From contig NZ_JANLJJ010000038.1 in NCBI RefSeq assembly GCF_029255545.1, forward strand, positions 1 through 60,693: 60,693 nt of DNA, read 5' to 3'. Shown piece by piece: positions 33,048 to 45,302 of the stretch (position 1 is the stretch's first letter; each line of letters starts with the position of its first letter). The notes under the pieces are model-generated. The model did no database searches. It saw only the letters and a list, made by a program, of their open reading frames with translations, and was not told the origin of the DNA. Source of the stretch: Ferrovibrio sp. Its GTDB lineage: Bacteria; Pseudomonadota; Alphaproteobacteria; Ferrovibrionales; Ferrovibrionaceae. The position numbers were made by a program, and so were the translations under genes.

Positions 33048-33347
33048 CTATGGCAGCGGCTTGCCCTGGCTGCGGTAGATATAGCTGAGAATCTCGGCCA
33101 CCGCGGCGAAGGCTTCGACCGGGATCAGGGCATCGATATCGAGTTTGGCCAGAATTTCGACCAGATCGGCGTCCTGCCGGACCGTGATGCCGTGATCGAG
33201 GGCAATCCGCACGATCTGGTCGGCGATAAGGCCCTGACCGGTGGCCACCACCCTGGGGGCCTCGTCATGTGCGGCGTCATAACCCAGGGCGACGGCCTTG
33301 CTGCGGGGCGGCGGCTTGGCGGGTGGTTTGGAGGGGGGCTGGGCCAT
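33048..33347 (-). CDS. Stand-alone FlhB-like (EscU/YscU cytoplasmic domain) protein
   Basis: A 99-aa protein. KAVALGYDAAHDEAPRVVATG, then IADQIVRIALDHGITVRQDADLVEILAKLDIDALIPVEAFAAVAEIL closely follows the C-terminal cytoplasmic part of FlhB, after its autocleavage site. It lacks the membrane part and NPTH, consistent with FhlB-type proteins that can replace the FlhB C-terminal fragment. A Pro/Lys-rich N-terminus precedes it. It is first in the minus-strand operon with fliO and fliP, divergent from flgB across a CtrA-type box. Confidence 0.85.
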   Translation of the reverse strand: MAQPPSKPPAKPPPRSKAVALGYDAAHDEAPRVVATGQGLIADQIVRIALDHGITVRQDADLVEILAKLDIDALIPVEAFAAVAEILSYIYRSQGKPLP

Positions 33348-33401
33348 AAACGGAATTTCACCGGTGAGAGCGGGGTTGCGGCATCCTACCACGCCTCCCG
33401 G

Positions 33402-33417
33402 TTAACCGAATCTTTAC
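33402..33417. promoter_or_regulatory. Near-consensus CtrA box between flgB and the FlhB-like gene
   Basis: TTAA-CCGAATC-TTTAC differs from TTAA-N7-TTAAC at one base. It lies in the 153-base divergent gap between two early flagellar operons. Confidence 0.5.
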
Positions 33418-33500
33418 GGCTGGGGGCCAGTCTGCCAGCCAGTGGAAAAGGCCCCCGCGCGGCCCCCCGTTCCGGGGTGACCGCCGACTGAGGATCTGGC

Positions 33501-33917
33501 ATGGATCTCGACCGTATCAGCTTGCTGAAGGCGATCACCCGGCGCATGGACTGGCTGGGCGAGCGGCAGCGTGTGCTGGCGGAAAACGTCTCCAATGCCG
33601 ATACCCCGGGTTATAAGCCCAAGGATCTCAAGCCGGTAAGCTTCAGCGAACTGGTCCGCAGCAGCCAGATCGGCATGGCGGCGACAGCCACCCAGCCCGG
33701 TCATTTCCGCGGCCTCGGCGGTCGCGGCAGCGATGGCTGGAAGGCGGATCGCAGCAAAGGCACCTATGAGACCGCGCCGAACGGCAACGAAGTGACTCTG
33801 GAACAGCAGATGATGAACGTGGCGGAGAACCAGGCCGACCACTCCCTGATGACCAATCTTTACCGCAAGCAGGTCAGCATGCTCCGCAAGGCGATTGGCG
33901 GCGGCGGCGCCCGGTGA
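33501..33917 (+). CDS. flgB: Proximal rod protein FlgB
   Basis: A 138-aa rod protein. RQRVLAENVSNADTPGYKPKDL is the conserved N-terminal rod motif and LEQQMMNVAENQADHSLMTNLYRKQ closes the domain. The length is normal. It is the first gene of flgB-flgC-fliE-fliQ-fliR-flhB. Confidence 0.95.
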   Translation: MDLDRISLLKAITRRMDWLGERQRVLAENVSNADTPGYKPKDLKPVSFSELVRSSQIGMAATATQPGHFRGLGGRGSDGWKADRSKGTYETAPNGNEVTLEQQMMNVAENQADHSLMTNLYRKQVSMLRKAIGGGGAR

Positions 33918-33945
33918 TGCGGCAATTGGATAACGGAGGCAGCGC

Positions 33946-34356
33946 ATGGAACTGAAAAATGCGATGAAGATATCGGCCTCGGGCATGCGCGCCCAGGGCG
34001 AGCGCCTCAAGACGCTGGCGGAAAACATCGCCAATGCCGATTCCATGGCGAAAACCCCTGGCGGCGATCCGTACCGTCGCAAGGTGGTCAGCTTCAAAAG
34101 CGAACTCGACCGCGCCACCGGCGCCAATCTGGTGAAGGCGCAGCCGCCCAAGACTGACCGGTCCGATTTCGAGCTGAAATACGATCCTGGCCACCCCTCG
34201 GCCAATGCCGATGGCTACGTCAAGATGCCGAACGTCAAGACGGTGATCGAAATGGCCGACATGCGCGAGGCCCAACGCACCTACGAGGCCAATCTGAACG
34301 TGGTCGATTCAGCCAAGCAGATGATCAGCCGCACGGTCGATCTGCTGCGCAACTGA
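33946..34356 (+). CDS. flgC: Proximal rod protein FlgC
   Basis: A 136-aa rod protein. MKISASGMRAQGERLKTLAEN with IANADSMAKTPGGDPYRRKVV and the C-terminal VKMPNVKTVIEMADMREAQR are characteristic of FlgC. A GGAGGC ribosome site precedes the ATG. It follows flgB by 28 bases. Confidence 0.95.
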   Translation: MELKNAMKISASGMRAQGERLKTLAENIANADSMAKTPGGDPYRRKVVSFKSELDRATGANLVKAQPPKTDRSDFELKYDPGHPSANADGYVKMPNVKTVIEMADMREAQRTYEANLNVVDSAKQMISRTVDLLRN

Positions 34357-34379
34357 TCCGGGCAAGAGGAGACTGAACC

Positions 34380-34679
34380 ATGGCAGATCTTCGGATTGGC
34401 AATCCTCTTGCCGGGCTGGCCGCTTCCATGGCCACCGGCGATGCCGGCAAGGTCAAGCCCGGCGGGGGCTTCGGCGACATGCTGGGCGAGGCGTTGCAGC
34501 AGGCCGTCGATGCCTCGAAGCAGTCGGAAGTCACTTCGGCCAAGGCGGTCGTGGGTAAAGCCGATGTCACCGACGTGGTGACGGCCGTGACCAATGCGGA
34601 AGTCGCCCTCGATACCGTGGTGGCGGTGCGCGACCGCGTCATCAGCGCCTACCAGGAAATCATTCGTATGCCGATCTGA
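34380..34679 (+). CDS. fliE: Flagellar hook-basal body protein FliE
   Basis: A 99-aa MS-ring/rod adapter. FGDMLGEALQQAVDASKQSE and the C-terminal DVVTAVTNAEVALDTVVAVRDRVISAYQEIIRMPI match FliE. It lies between flgC and fliQ, with a GAGGAG ribosome site. Confidence 0.93.
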   Translation: MADLRIGNPLAGLAASMATGDAGKVKPGGGFGDMLGEALQQAVDASKQSEVTSAKAVVGKADVTDVVTAVTNAEVALDTVVAVRDRVISAYQEIIRMPI

Positions 34680-34742
34680 CCGCGCATCCCCTCTGGGGTT
34701 GCGGCGGACAATGCGGTATGGTCGGCGGCAGAGGGCGAATCG

Positions 34743-35009
34743 ATGACGGCCGTCGAAGTCACAGACGTTATGCGCGAAGGCATTTGGGTGCTGATCAAGG
34801 TGGCCGGTCCGGCCATGATCGTCAGCCTGGTGATCGGCATTGCCATTTCCCTGTTCCAGGCCCTGACCCAGTTGCAGGAGCCGACGCTGACCTTCGTACC
34901 CAAGATCCTGTCGATCTTTGGCACGCTGGTGCTCACCATGCCGTTCATGATCGGCACCATGGTCGCTTTCATGGAGCAGATCGCGCATCGCATAGCCGGC
35001 TTGCAATAG
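34743..35009 (+). CDS. fliQ: Flagellar export gate protein FliQ
   Basis: An 88-aa protein with two membrane helices. EGIWVLIKVAGPAMIVSLVIG and QALTQLQEPTLTFVPKIL are conserved in FliQ. It is part of the FliPQR gate. The fliR frame opens 11 bases after its stop. Confidence 0.95.
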   Translation: MTAVEVTDVMREGIWVLIKVAGPAMIVSLVIGIAISLFQALTQLQEPTLTFVPKILSIFGTLVLTMPFMIGTMVAFMEQIAHRIAGLQ

Positions 35010-35020
35010 CGGGGCGGGCG

Positions 35021-35785
35021 GTGCTGCAGGATTTTGTTGCCGGCAATGTCTACGCATTCCTGCTGATCTTCTGTCGCCTCGGCGCGGCGATGATGTCGCT
35101 GCCGGCCGTCGGCGAGAATTCGGTACCGCCGCGTATCCGTCTCAGCATTGCCCTGCTCACCGCCGCGTTGTCGGTGCCGATCCTGGGGGCCGGCCTGCCG
35201 CCATTGCCAGCCCAGCCCTTCCATCTGGCTTTCCTGATCGTTACCGAGATCGGCTTCGGTCTGGCGCTTGGCATCATGTCGCGCCTGGTGATGTCGGCGA
35301 TGCATGTTGCCGGCACCATCATCGCCATTCAGGCCGGTCTGTCGGCGGCGATGTTCTTCGATCCCAACCAGGGCTCGCAGAGCGTGCTGATCAGCAGCGC
35401 CCTGGTTTTCCTGGGCATCGCCCTGGTCTTTGCCACCGACCTGCATCTGCTGGCGCTGCAGGCCGCCTATGACAGCTACACGCTGTTTCCCCCGATGCTG
35501 GCGCCGTCCTTCGGCGATTTCGCCAATGCCGCCACGGACATGGTCGCCTCCAGCTTTGCCGTCGGCCTCAAGATGGCGGCTCCCTTCATCGTTTACGGCA
35601 TCATCTTCAACGTCGCGCTTGGCCTGCTCAATCGCCTGATGCCGACGCTGCAGATTTTCTTCATCATGCAGGCGCCACAGATCGCCACGTCGCTGTTCGT
35701 GCTCGGTTTTTCGCTGGCCGCGATCGGCATATTGTTCACCACGCGCTACGAGGAACACATGGCGCAGTTCCTCGCGCCGCGCTAG
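35021..35785 (+). CDS. fliR: Flagellar export gate protein FliR
   Basis: A 254-aa protein with about six membrane helices. LLIFCRLGAAMMSLPAVGEN, IAIQAGLSAAMFFDPNQGSQ and GLLNRLMPTLQIFFIMQAP are characteristic. The GTG at 35021 is taken as the start because it follows fliQ closely and gives the normal length; upstream extension runs through fliQ. Confidence 0.93.
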   Translation: MLQDFVAGNVYAFLLIFCRLGAAMMSLPAVGENSVPPRIRLSIALLTAALSVPILGAGLPPLPAQPFHLAFLIVTEIGFGLALGIMSRLVMSAMHVAGTIIAIQAGLSAAMFFDPNQGSQSVLISSALVFLGIALVFATDLHLLALQAAYDSYTLFPPMLAPSFGDFANAATDMVASSFAVGLKMAAPFIVYGIIFNVALGLLNRLMPTLQIFFIMQAPQIATSLFVLGFSLAAIGILFTTRYEEHMAQFLAPR

Positions 35786-35794
35786 GAGGCGGAT

Positions 35795-36895
35795 ATGGCC
35801 GAAGATGCCGATCCAGACTCCAAAACAGAAGACCCTTCCGGCAAACGACTGGCCGATGCGGCAAAGCAGGGCAATATCGCCCGCTCGCAGGAAATCGGTC
35901 ACTGGTTCATCTTCCTGGCGGCCACGATTGCGCTCTGGGTGATGGGCGACATGCTGTCGCGCCGCGTGATCGGCGCGACGCTGTTTTTTTTCGAACAACC
36001 GCATCGTATCCCGATTGATCCCAGCCATCTGACTCAGCTGGCGGTCAACATGGCCATGGATGTCGGCTTGGTGATGGCTCCGGTGCTGGGATTGTTCGTG
36101 GTGTTCAGCCTTGCGGCCAGCATCATGCAGAACAAGCCTCAGGTCACGTTCGAGAAGCTCAAGCCCGATATCTCGAAGCTGTCGCCAATGGCCGGGTTGA
36201 AGCGGATATTCTCGGTTTCAGGCGCGGTCGAGTTCGTCAAGAACCTGATGAAGGTGGGGCTTATCGGCGCCATCCTATTCGCCATCCTGATTCCTGAGCT
36301 CGACAAGCTGGAAGCCCTGATCGATCTCGATCTTTCGGTGATCCTGCCTTTCTGCATCAGCATCGTGTTCAAGCTGCTGGGCTCACTGATCGGCATCATG
36401 GCGGTGGTCTCGGTCGCCGACTATCTCTACCAGCGCTACAATTACATCAAACAGCTCCGCATGACCCGGCAGGAGGTCAAGGACGAGCATAAGGAGACCG
36501 AAGGCGATCCGATCATCAAGGCGCGCCTGCGTCAGTTACGCATGCAGCGCGTGCGTAAGCGCATGATGGCCAACGTGCCGCAAGCCAGCGTGGTGGTCAC
36601 CAACCCGACCCATTACGCCGTTGCGCTCAAATACGAGGAAGGCCAGTCCGAGGCACCGATCGTAGTGGCCAAGGGCGTCGACGTGCTGGCGCGGCGCATC
36701 CGCGAAATCGCCACCGAGCATGATGTGCCGATTGTCGAGAATCCGCCGCTGGCCCGCGCGCTCTACAAGGTCGAGCTCGATGAGCCGATCCCGATCGACC
36801 ATTATCGTGCGGTTGCCGAGGTGATCTCCTACGTCATGCGGCTGAAGGATGGCCTGACGACCAAGTATGAGCCCAAGGTCGAGACGGTCGAGTAG
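35795..36895 (+). CDS. flhB: Flagellar export switch protein FlhB
   Basis: A 366-aa protein. The N-terminal DSKTEDPSGKRLADAAKQGN is characteristic, followed by four membrane helices and a cytoplasmic domain with the autocleavage motif N270-P-T-H273 (VVVTNPTHYAVALKY). Self-cleavage there switches export from rod/hook to filament substrates. It has a GGAGG ribosome site and ends four bases before cckA. Confidence 0.96.
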   Translation: MAEDADPDSKTEDPSGKRLADAAKQGNIARSQEIGHWFIFLAATIALWVMGDMLSRRVIGATLFFFEQPHRIPIDPSHLTQLAVNMAMDVGLVMAPVLGLFVVFSLAASIMQNKPQVTFEKLKPDISKLSPMAGLKRIFSVSGAVEFVKNLMKVGLIGAILFAILIPELDKLEALIDLDLSVILPFCISIVFKLLGSLIGIMAVVSVADYLYQRYNYIKQLRMTRQEVKDEHKETEGDPIIKARLRQLRMQRVRKRMMANVPQASVVVTNPTHYAVALKYEEGQSEAPIVVAKGVDVLARRIREIATEHDVPIVENPPLARALYKVELDEPIPIDHYRAVAEVISYVMRLKDGLTTKYEPKVETVE

Positions 36896-36898
36896 CCG

Positions 36899-39226
36899 AT
36901 GCCACTGTCCTTCATCTCGTTGATCGGTTCCTCGCGTCGCCGCGCGGCCTGGCTGCTGGCAGAAGCCAGCCCGTTCGCCCGCGCCGTTACCCGCGGCCCG
37001 ACGCTGCTGGCCGCAAATACCGCCTATCGCGTGCTGGCGGCCCGTCTGGGCCATGAAGGCAGTATTGCGCCCGAGCAGTTGCTGGGCGCCGAAATCGGCA
37101 ATGCCGAAACTCTGTCACGCCTGCGTGCGCTGCTGCCGCTGGGTCGCGCCGTGCAGGAGGATTTTCCGCTCGAACTGGGTGAGGATTTCCTGCCGTTGCG
37201 CGTGACCGGCATGTTGGCGCCGGGCCGGCGCGACTGGGTGATTTGGGACATCCAGGAGGTCGCCGACAGTGCCGCGGCCCTGGTTGCTGTGCGTCAGCAG
37301 CGCGACGAGCTGGCGGCTTTTATCGATAACGCGCCGGTCGGACTGTATTCGGTCGCGCCGGATGGTCATTTTCTATTCGCCAACCGCACTTTTGCCGCCT
37401 GGCTTGGCCTGCAGCCCGAGCAGCTGGTCGGTGGCGACCTGGTTCTGGCCGACGTGCTGCAGCATAGCGAGGATCGTGCCGGCGAGGCGATGACGCCGGA
37501 TTGGGAAGGCGGCGAGGCGAAGCTGAAGCCGGCCAGAGGCGAGAAGGGCAGCGACGAGAAGGCCGGCCTGCGCCTTGTCAGCGTCAGCCAGACCGCGATC
37601 GCTGATCCCGAGGGCCATCCGCTGCGCTACAGCGCCGTGGTGCATGACCTCGGGCTGGAATTGCGCCAGCGCGGTACGTTGCGTCCGGTGGAAGCCGAAT
37701 TCCGCCGCTTCTTCGACCAGGCCCCCATCGGCATCCTGGTGCTGGATGCGGCCGGCACCGTGCGCGAGGCGAATGCCGCCTTCGCGCAGCTCTGCGGGCG
37801 TGATGACTGGCTCGGCCAGCGGCTGGCCGCGCTGGTGCGCGAGGAGGATGCTCTGGCGCTGACGCGGCATCTTGTGGCGTTGCGGCGCGGCGAGATTTTC
37901 GGCCGGCCGCTGGAGGTGCGCCTGGCCGGCCCGCGTGAGCGTGTGGTCGAGGTTTTTGCCGCCTCGTCGGCCGAGCGCGACGACGGCCAGTCGGCGCAGC
38001 TGGTTTATCTGGTCGACACTACCGAGCAGCGCAGCCTGCAGACCCAGTTTCACCAGAGCCAGAAGATGCAGGCGGTGGGCCAGTTGGCCGGCGGCATCGC
38101 GCATGACTTCAATAATCTGCTGACCGCGATGATTGGTTTCTGCGACCTGCTGCTGCAGCGGCACCAGCCCGGTGACCAGTCCTTCGCCGACATCATGCAG
38201 ATCAAGCAGAATGCCAGCCGGGCAGCCAATCTGGTGCGCCAGCTGCTGGCCTTCTCGCGCCAGCAGACCCTGGTGCCCAAGGTGCTCGATGTTACCGACG
38301 TGCTGGCCGATCTGCGCAACCTGATCGGCCGCCTGATCGGCGAGACCATCACGCTGACCATGACCCATGGCCGCGATCTCGGCCTGGTCAAGGTCGACCA
38401 GGGCCAGCTTGAGCAGGTCATCATAAATCTGGCGGTCAATGCCCGCGATGCCATGAGCGAGGGCGGCGAACTCAAGATCCGCACGCTCAACCACCATGTC
38501 GACCGTGCCGCCGAACTGGGTGCCGAGACGATCCCGCCCGGCGATTACGTGCTGATCGAGGTCACCGATACCGGCCACGGCATTCCGCCGGAGCATATGG
38601 CCAAGATCTTCGATCCATTCTTCACCACCAAGGCGGTCGGCGCCGGCACCGGTCTGGGCCTGTCCACCGTCTATGGCATCATCAAGCAGACTGGCGGCTT
38701 CATCCACGTCGAAAGCGAGCCGGGCGATGGCGCCTGTTTCCGGATCTACCTGCCGCGCTACCGGCCCAAGCCCGAGGAACTGGCGGCCAGCCGCAACGAG
38801 GCTCGGCCCGATACCCGCGATCTTACCGGGCGTGGCCTCGTGCTGCTGGTGGAGGACGAGGATGCCGTGCGCGCCTTCGCCGCCCGTGCCCTGCGCAACA
38901 AGGGCTACACCGTGATCGAGGCGGCCTCGGGCGAGCAGGCGTTGGCGTTGCCGACCGAGCAGCTCAACCGGGTGGAACTGCTGATCTCCGACGTGGTGAT
39001 GCCCAATCTGGATGGTCCCAGCCTGGCGGCGGCCCTGCGGCAGAGCCGGCCGGACCTGAAAATCCTGTTTATCTCTGGTTATGCTGAAGACAGTTTACGC
39101 TCGAATTTGGCGAAATCGCCCCATGTAAACTTCCTTCCCAAGCCATTTTCTCTGGGCCAGCTGGCCGGAAAGGTGAAGGAAGTGATGGATGCCGAGCCAC
39201 CCGGCGGGAATCGCCCGGCAGCCTGA
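36899..39226 (+). CDS. cckA: Hybrid histidine kinase CckA (cell-cycle phosphorelay)
   Basis: A 775-aa hybrid kinase. Two PAS-like domains ([21 protein letters not shown] and [20 protein letters not shown]) precede the HisKA domain with H402 ([20 protein letters not shown]), a HATPase domain ([31 protein letters not shown]) and a C-terminal receiver with D698 ([13 protein letters not shown]). HisKA and HATPase are very close to Caulobacter CckA, which phosphorylates CtrA through ChpT. No convincing membrane helix is visible in the N-terminus, unlike Caulobacter CckA. It starts four bases after flhB, so it is probably co-transcribed with flagellar genes. Confidence 0.9.
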   Translation: MPLSFISLIGSSRRRAAWLLAEASPFARAVTRGPTLLAANTAYRVLAARLGHEGSIAPEQLLGAEIGNAETLSRLRALLPLGRAVQEDFPLELGEDFLPLRVTGMLAPGRRDWVIWDIQEVADSAAALVAVRQQRDELAAFIDNAPVGLYSVAPDGHFLFANRTFAAWLGLQPEQLVGGDLVLADVLQHSEDRAGEAMTPDWEGGEAKLKPARGEKGSDEKAGLRLVSVSQTAIADPEGHPLRYSAVVHDLGLELRQRGTLRPVEAEFRRFFDQAPIGILVLDAAGTVREANAAFAQLCGRDDWLGQRLAALVREEDALALTRHLVALRRGEIFGRPLEVRLAGPRERVVEVFAASSAERDDGQSAQLVYLVDTTEQRSLQTQFHQSQKMQAVGQLAGGIAHDFNNLLTAMIGFCDLLLQRHQPGDQSFADIMQIKQNASRAANLVRQLLAFSRQQTLVPKVLDVTDVLADLRNLIGRLIGETITLTMTHGRDLGLVKVDQGQLEQVIINLAVNARDAMSEGGELKIRTLNHHVDRAAELGAETIPPGDYVLIEVTDTGHGIPPEHMAKIFDPFFTTKAVGAGTGLGLSTVYGIIKQTGGFIHVESEPGDGACFRIYLPRYRPKPEELAASRNEARPDTRDLTGRGLVLLVEDEDAVRAFAARALRNKGYTVIEAASGEQALALPTEQLNRVELLISDVVMPNLDGPSLAAALRQSRPDLKILFISGYAEDSLRSNLAKSPHVNFLPKPFSLGQLAGKVKEVMDAEPPGGNRPAA

Positions 39227-39399
39227 ACGGCCGCGAACCGGTTTGAAATAGAACCAGAACATCCTGCGAATTTATTGAAAAAACCCTGCCGGCACGGGGC
39301 GTTGCCGATTCCGCTGGACAATGGCAACGATATGAGAACATATAGGGTCATTAGCGCGTATCGTTGCAAATCCACCGGCCCCATGAAAGGATGCCCCGC

Positions 39400-40473
39400 A
39401 TGTCGTCCCCCAATCTTCGCGTCGTGGAAAAAGAGAACATGGACAAGAGTAAGGCGCTGGAAGCTGCGCTCTCGCAGATCGAGCGCACCTACGGCAAGGG
39501 CTCCGTGATGAAGCTGGGGGCGCGCCAGAATGTCGAGATCGAATCGATCTCGACCGGTTCGCTCGGCCTCGATATCGCGCTTGGCATCGGTGGCCTGCCG
39601 CGGGGCCGCATTATCGAAGTCTACGGTCCGGAAAGCTCGGGCAAGACCACGATCGCGCTGCATGTGGTGGCCGAGGCCCAGAAGAAGGGTGGCACCTGCG
39701 CCTTCGTCGACGCCGAACATGCGCTGGATCCGTCCTATGCCCGCAAGCTCGGCGTCAATGTCGGCGAGTTGCTGATTTCCCAGCCCGATACCGGCGAACA
39801 GGCGCTGGAGATCGCCGATACCCTGGTGCGCTCGGGCGCCATCGACGTGCTGGTAATTGACTCCGTCGCCGCCCTGGTGCCGCAGGCCGAGCTGGAAGGC
39901 GAGATGGGCGATACCCATGTCGGCCTGCAGGCCCGCCTGATGAGCCAGGCCCTGCGCAAGCTCACCGCTTCGATCTCCAAGTCGAACACCATGGTGATCT
40001 TCATCAACCAGATCCGCATGAAGATCGGCGTCATGTTTGGTAATCCGGAAACCACCACCGGCGGCAACGCGCTGAAATTCTACGCCTCGGTCCGCCTCGA
40101 CATCCGCCGGATCGGCGCCATCAAGATCCGCGACGAGGTTGTCGGCAACCAGACCCGCGTCAAGGTGGTCAAGAACAAGGTCGCGCCCCCGTTCAAGGTG
40201 GTCGATTTCGACATCATGTATGGCGAGGGCATCTCCAAGACCGGTGAGCTGATCGACCTGGGCGTGAAGGCCAATGTGGTCGACAAGTCGGGTGCCTGGT
40301 TCTCCTACGACAGCCAGCGGATTGGCCAGGGCCGTGAGCAGGCCAAGGTATTTCTTAAGGAAAATCCAGAGGTTGCCCAGAAAATCGAAGCCGCGATCAA
40401 GGCCAATTCAGGCATTGTCGCCGCTGCCATCGATGCCGGGGCGGATGTTCCCGAAACCGAAGACGCAGATTGA
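39400..40473 (+). CDS. recA: Recombinase RecA
   Basis: A 357-aa protein. Walker [10 protein letters not shown] begins at Gly76; [35 protein letters not shown] (Walker B) and [20 protein letters not shown] (L2) are invariant RecA segments. It catalyses strand exchange and LexA cleavage. The ATG at 39400 is chosen because AAAGGA stands eight bases upstream; other in-frame ATGs at 39391 and 39439 are possible. A strong terminator follows. Confidence 0.97.
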   Translation: MSSPNLRVVEKENMDKSKALEAALSQIERTYGKGSVMKLGARQNVEIESISTGSLGLDIALGIGGLPRGRIIEVYGPESSGKTTIALHVVAEAQKKGGTCAFVDAEHALDPSYARKLGVNVGELLISQPDTGEQALEIADTLVRSGAIDVLVIDSVAALVPQAELEGEMGDTHVGLQARLMSQALRKLTASISKSNTMVIFINQIRMKIGVMFGNPETTTGGNALKFYASVRLDIRRIGAIKIRDEVVGNQTRVKVVKNKVAPPFKVVDFDIMYGEGISKTGELIDLGVKANVVDKSGAWFSYDSQRIGQGREQAKVFLKENPEVAQKIEAAIKANSGIVAAAIDAGADVPETEDAD

Positions 40474-40527
40474 TTTTTCCCCTCGCGCCGCTATCTCGCG
40501 GCGTATGAGTTCTCTCCTCCATGGGAA

Positions 40528-40563
40528 CCCCGGTACCGGAGCTCGGTGCCGGGGTCTTTTTTT
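40528..40563 (+). terminator. Rho-independent terminator of recA
   Basis: CCCCGGTACC and GGTGCCGGGG form a 10-bp stem (one G-T pair) with a 7-base loop, followed by TCTTTTTTT. It is 55 bases after the stop. Confidence 0.95.
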
Positions 40564-40752
40564 GCCCTAAAGCTGGGCAGTTAACCGCTTTCGGCCTGCC
40601 TTTCCGCTGGCTGGACAGGGGTTTCCCGGGGCGTTAATTAAGTCCTCTTGCCGGGCGGCCGGGGGAGAATCCTTAACGGCCGGCCCGGCCCAGACAGCAG
40701 AATTCCGCCGGCCGGCCCTCAGCCGCCGGCCCTGATCAGGGGTGTGAAGCCA
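40564..40752 (+). other. alaS leader region rich in GGCC palindromes
   Basis: Between the recA terminator and alaS there are three TTAA motifs (two TTAAC), several copies of GGCCGGCC/CCGCCGGCC that can pair with each other, and a perfect 12-bp palindrome CCCTGATCAGGG (40730-40741) overlapping the AGGGG ribosome site. No ORF or known leader type was recognised. Confidence 0.4.
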
Positions 40753-43394
<2,642 letters not shown>

Positions 43395-43398
<4 letters not shown>

Positions 43399-44618
43399 CA
43401 GTACGGCGCCACAAGCGCCAGATTGCCGCCGCCTCCGGTGAAGGCTGGCGCCGGCGCTGTTTCGATCTGCTGGCCGACGATCTGACCGATTCAGGCCTCG
43501 GCCACCGGCTGGTTTCCAGCCTGATCCTGTTGGGCATTGCCGCCTGCGCGCTCGCCATTGTCCTGGTGACCATACCGGGGCTGGATGCGCGCAGCGGCTT
43601 CTGGCTCGATCGTGTGCGCGAAGCCACCGACATCCTATTCACCGCCGAATATCTGCTGCGCATCTGGATCGCGCCAGATTACATCCATGGCGGCCGGATC
43701 AGCGCCACGACGATGCGTCGCCGCTACATGACCTCGTTTCTCGGTGTCATCGACCTGCTGGTGATCCTGCCATTCTGGATTAATCTGATCGTACCGTTCC
43801 CGCGCGACCTGTTTCTGACGCTGGAAATGTTCACCCTGTTCAAGCTGGCGCGCTATCTGCCGGGGTTAAGCCTGGTTGTCGGTGTTCTGAAGCGCGAAAT
43901 GTCGGCCTTGGGCGCGGCGCTGATGACGGTCGGCGTGTTGCTGGTGATCGCCTCCTGCATCATGTACGTGCTGGAAAACGAAACCCAGCCCGAGGTGTTC
44001 GGGTCGATCCCGCAGGCATTGTGGTGGGGCATCGTCACCGTCGGCTCGGTCGGTTATGGCGACATGATTCCGGTGACGCCGCTGGGCAAGCTGTTCAACG
44101 GCTTTGTCATCGTGCTGGGCGTAGCCACCTTTGCCATTCCGGCCGGTCTGCTCGCTTCGGGCTTTGCCGAGGAATTCAAGCGCCGCGAATTCATGGTCAC
44201 CTGGCGCGCGGTCGCCGCCTTGCCGATCTTCAGTCAGCTCGATGCCAGTTCGATTGCTGAGATCGCCAGCCTGCTCAAGCCGCAGGTGGTGCCGGCTGGC
44301 GCGGTGATCGTGCGCCGGGGTGACCGGGCCGAAGCCATGTTCTTCATCATGGCCGGCGAAGTGGAGGTTGAAATCCTGCCCGAACCGGTCCTGCTCGGTA
44401 TGGGCCAGCATTTCGGCGAGATTGCCCTGCTCAATCGCACTGACCGCACCGCCACCGTCATCGCGGTCAGTGCCTGCCGCCTGCTGACCCTGGAAGTGGC
44501 CGATTTCCAGCGCCTGCTGCAGGTGCATCCGACCATCCGCGAACATATTTCCAGCCTGGCCGAACAGCGCATCGCGCAAAGAAAAACGGCGGAGGGCGAT
44601 CTGCCCCCCGCCGTCTAG
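43395..44618 (+). CDS. Cyclic-nucleotide-gated potassium channel (MlotiK1-like)
   Basis: A 407-aa six-helix channel. The selectivity filter reads [17 protein letters not shown] after a pore helix, with S4-like [12 protein letters not shown] weakly charged as in non-voltage-gated relatives. The C-terminal cyclic-nucleotide-binding domain (from about residue 275) has [18 protein letters not shown], the phosphate-binding cassette with its Arg. It should let K+ through the inner membrane in response to cAMP or cGMP. The GTG start overlaps the alaS stop (GTGA). The last residues are encoded within a minus-strand terminator. Confidence 0.87.
44578..44614 (-). terminator. Rho-independent terminator of the GST operon, inside the channel gene end
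   Basis: On the minus strand ACGGCGG/CCGCCGT with inner G-C pairs forms a long stem followed by TTTTTCTTT. It overlaps the last codons of the convergent channel gene. It is 33/37 identical to 46743-46779. Confidence 0.85.
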
Positions 44619-45289
44619 GCTGAGGCTTTCATTAGGCCTGACAAGTGCGAGCCGCGGCTGCGCAGGAAGATTTCCAGCAGCTTCGGATAATCGGCCGACA
44701 CGGCCTCTCTTATGCTTTCCCGCGCAGAAAGCGCCCGTCGCCAAGCCTTCAGGTTCGGTTTTCCGTCGAAGACGTCGGGATCGATGTGCCGCTCGAACAC
44801 GTCGAAATACCGGAAGACTGGGCCGAATGCGGCATCGACCAGGGAAAAAACCGCACCCGAGAAATACAGCCCTTCCCGGTGCGCCAGTTCATCTTCCAGC
44901 CGCTGGAATTTGGCGCCGATATCCGCCGTCTTCCGCTCGAAGCCATCGGCATCGGGGGCGACATAAAAACCCCAGATGTCGTTCAGCACCGAAGAGGCGA
45001 ATTCGATCCAGGCGCGGTGCTGGGCCCGCCGGATCGGATCGGCGGGGTGCAGGCGGGGCGCGATCGTCTCGTCGAGGTAATCGCAGATCGCGGCAGACTC
45101 AAAGAGCACGGCATCGTCCACCAGCAGCAGCGGAACCTTGCCCAGTGGTGAAATAGCCCTGAACCACTCAGGCTTGCTGCTCAGATCAACCACAATGCGC
45201 TCGAATGTGACCTGCTTTTCCGTCAGGGCGATGGCCGCACGCTGTACGTAAGGGCAGAGCGCATGGCTGACCAGTTTCAGTTGCGTCAT
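44615..45289 (-). CDS. Glutathione S-transferase family protein
   Basis: A 224-aa protein. The thioredoxin-fold N-terminus starts LKLVSHALCPYVQRAAIAL and has SPLGKVPLLLVDD (cis-Pro) and FESAAICDYLDE (glutathione-binding E-S). The helical C-terminal domain follows. The CPY at the active position suggests a beta/omega- or zeta-like class. The ATG at 45289 gives the standard length. It follows the DoxX gene by 13 bases in one minus-strand operon. Confidence 0.9.
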   Translation of the reverse strand: MTQLKLVSHALCPYVQRAAIALTEKQVTFERIVVDLSSKPEWFRAISPLGKVPLLLVDDAVLFESAAICDYLDETIAPRLHPADPIRRAQHRAWIEFASSVLNDIWGFYVAPDADGFERKTADIGAKFQRLEDELAHREGLYFSGAVFSLVDAAFGPVFRYFDVFERHIDPDVFDGKPNLKAWRRALSARESIREAVSADYPKLLEIFLRSRGSHLSGLMKASA

Positions 45290-45302
45290 GATCGGCTCCT
45301 CA

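Noticed and set aside
39257-39271. Possible LexA (SOS) box upstream of recA
   Set aside because: GAAC-ATCCTGC-GAAT has one mismatch to the alphaproteobacterial GAAC-N7-GAAC box and is about 130 bases from the recA start. No second half or promoter match supports it, so it is not listed as a feature.
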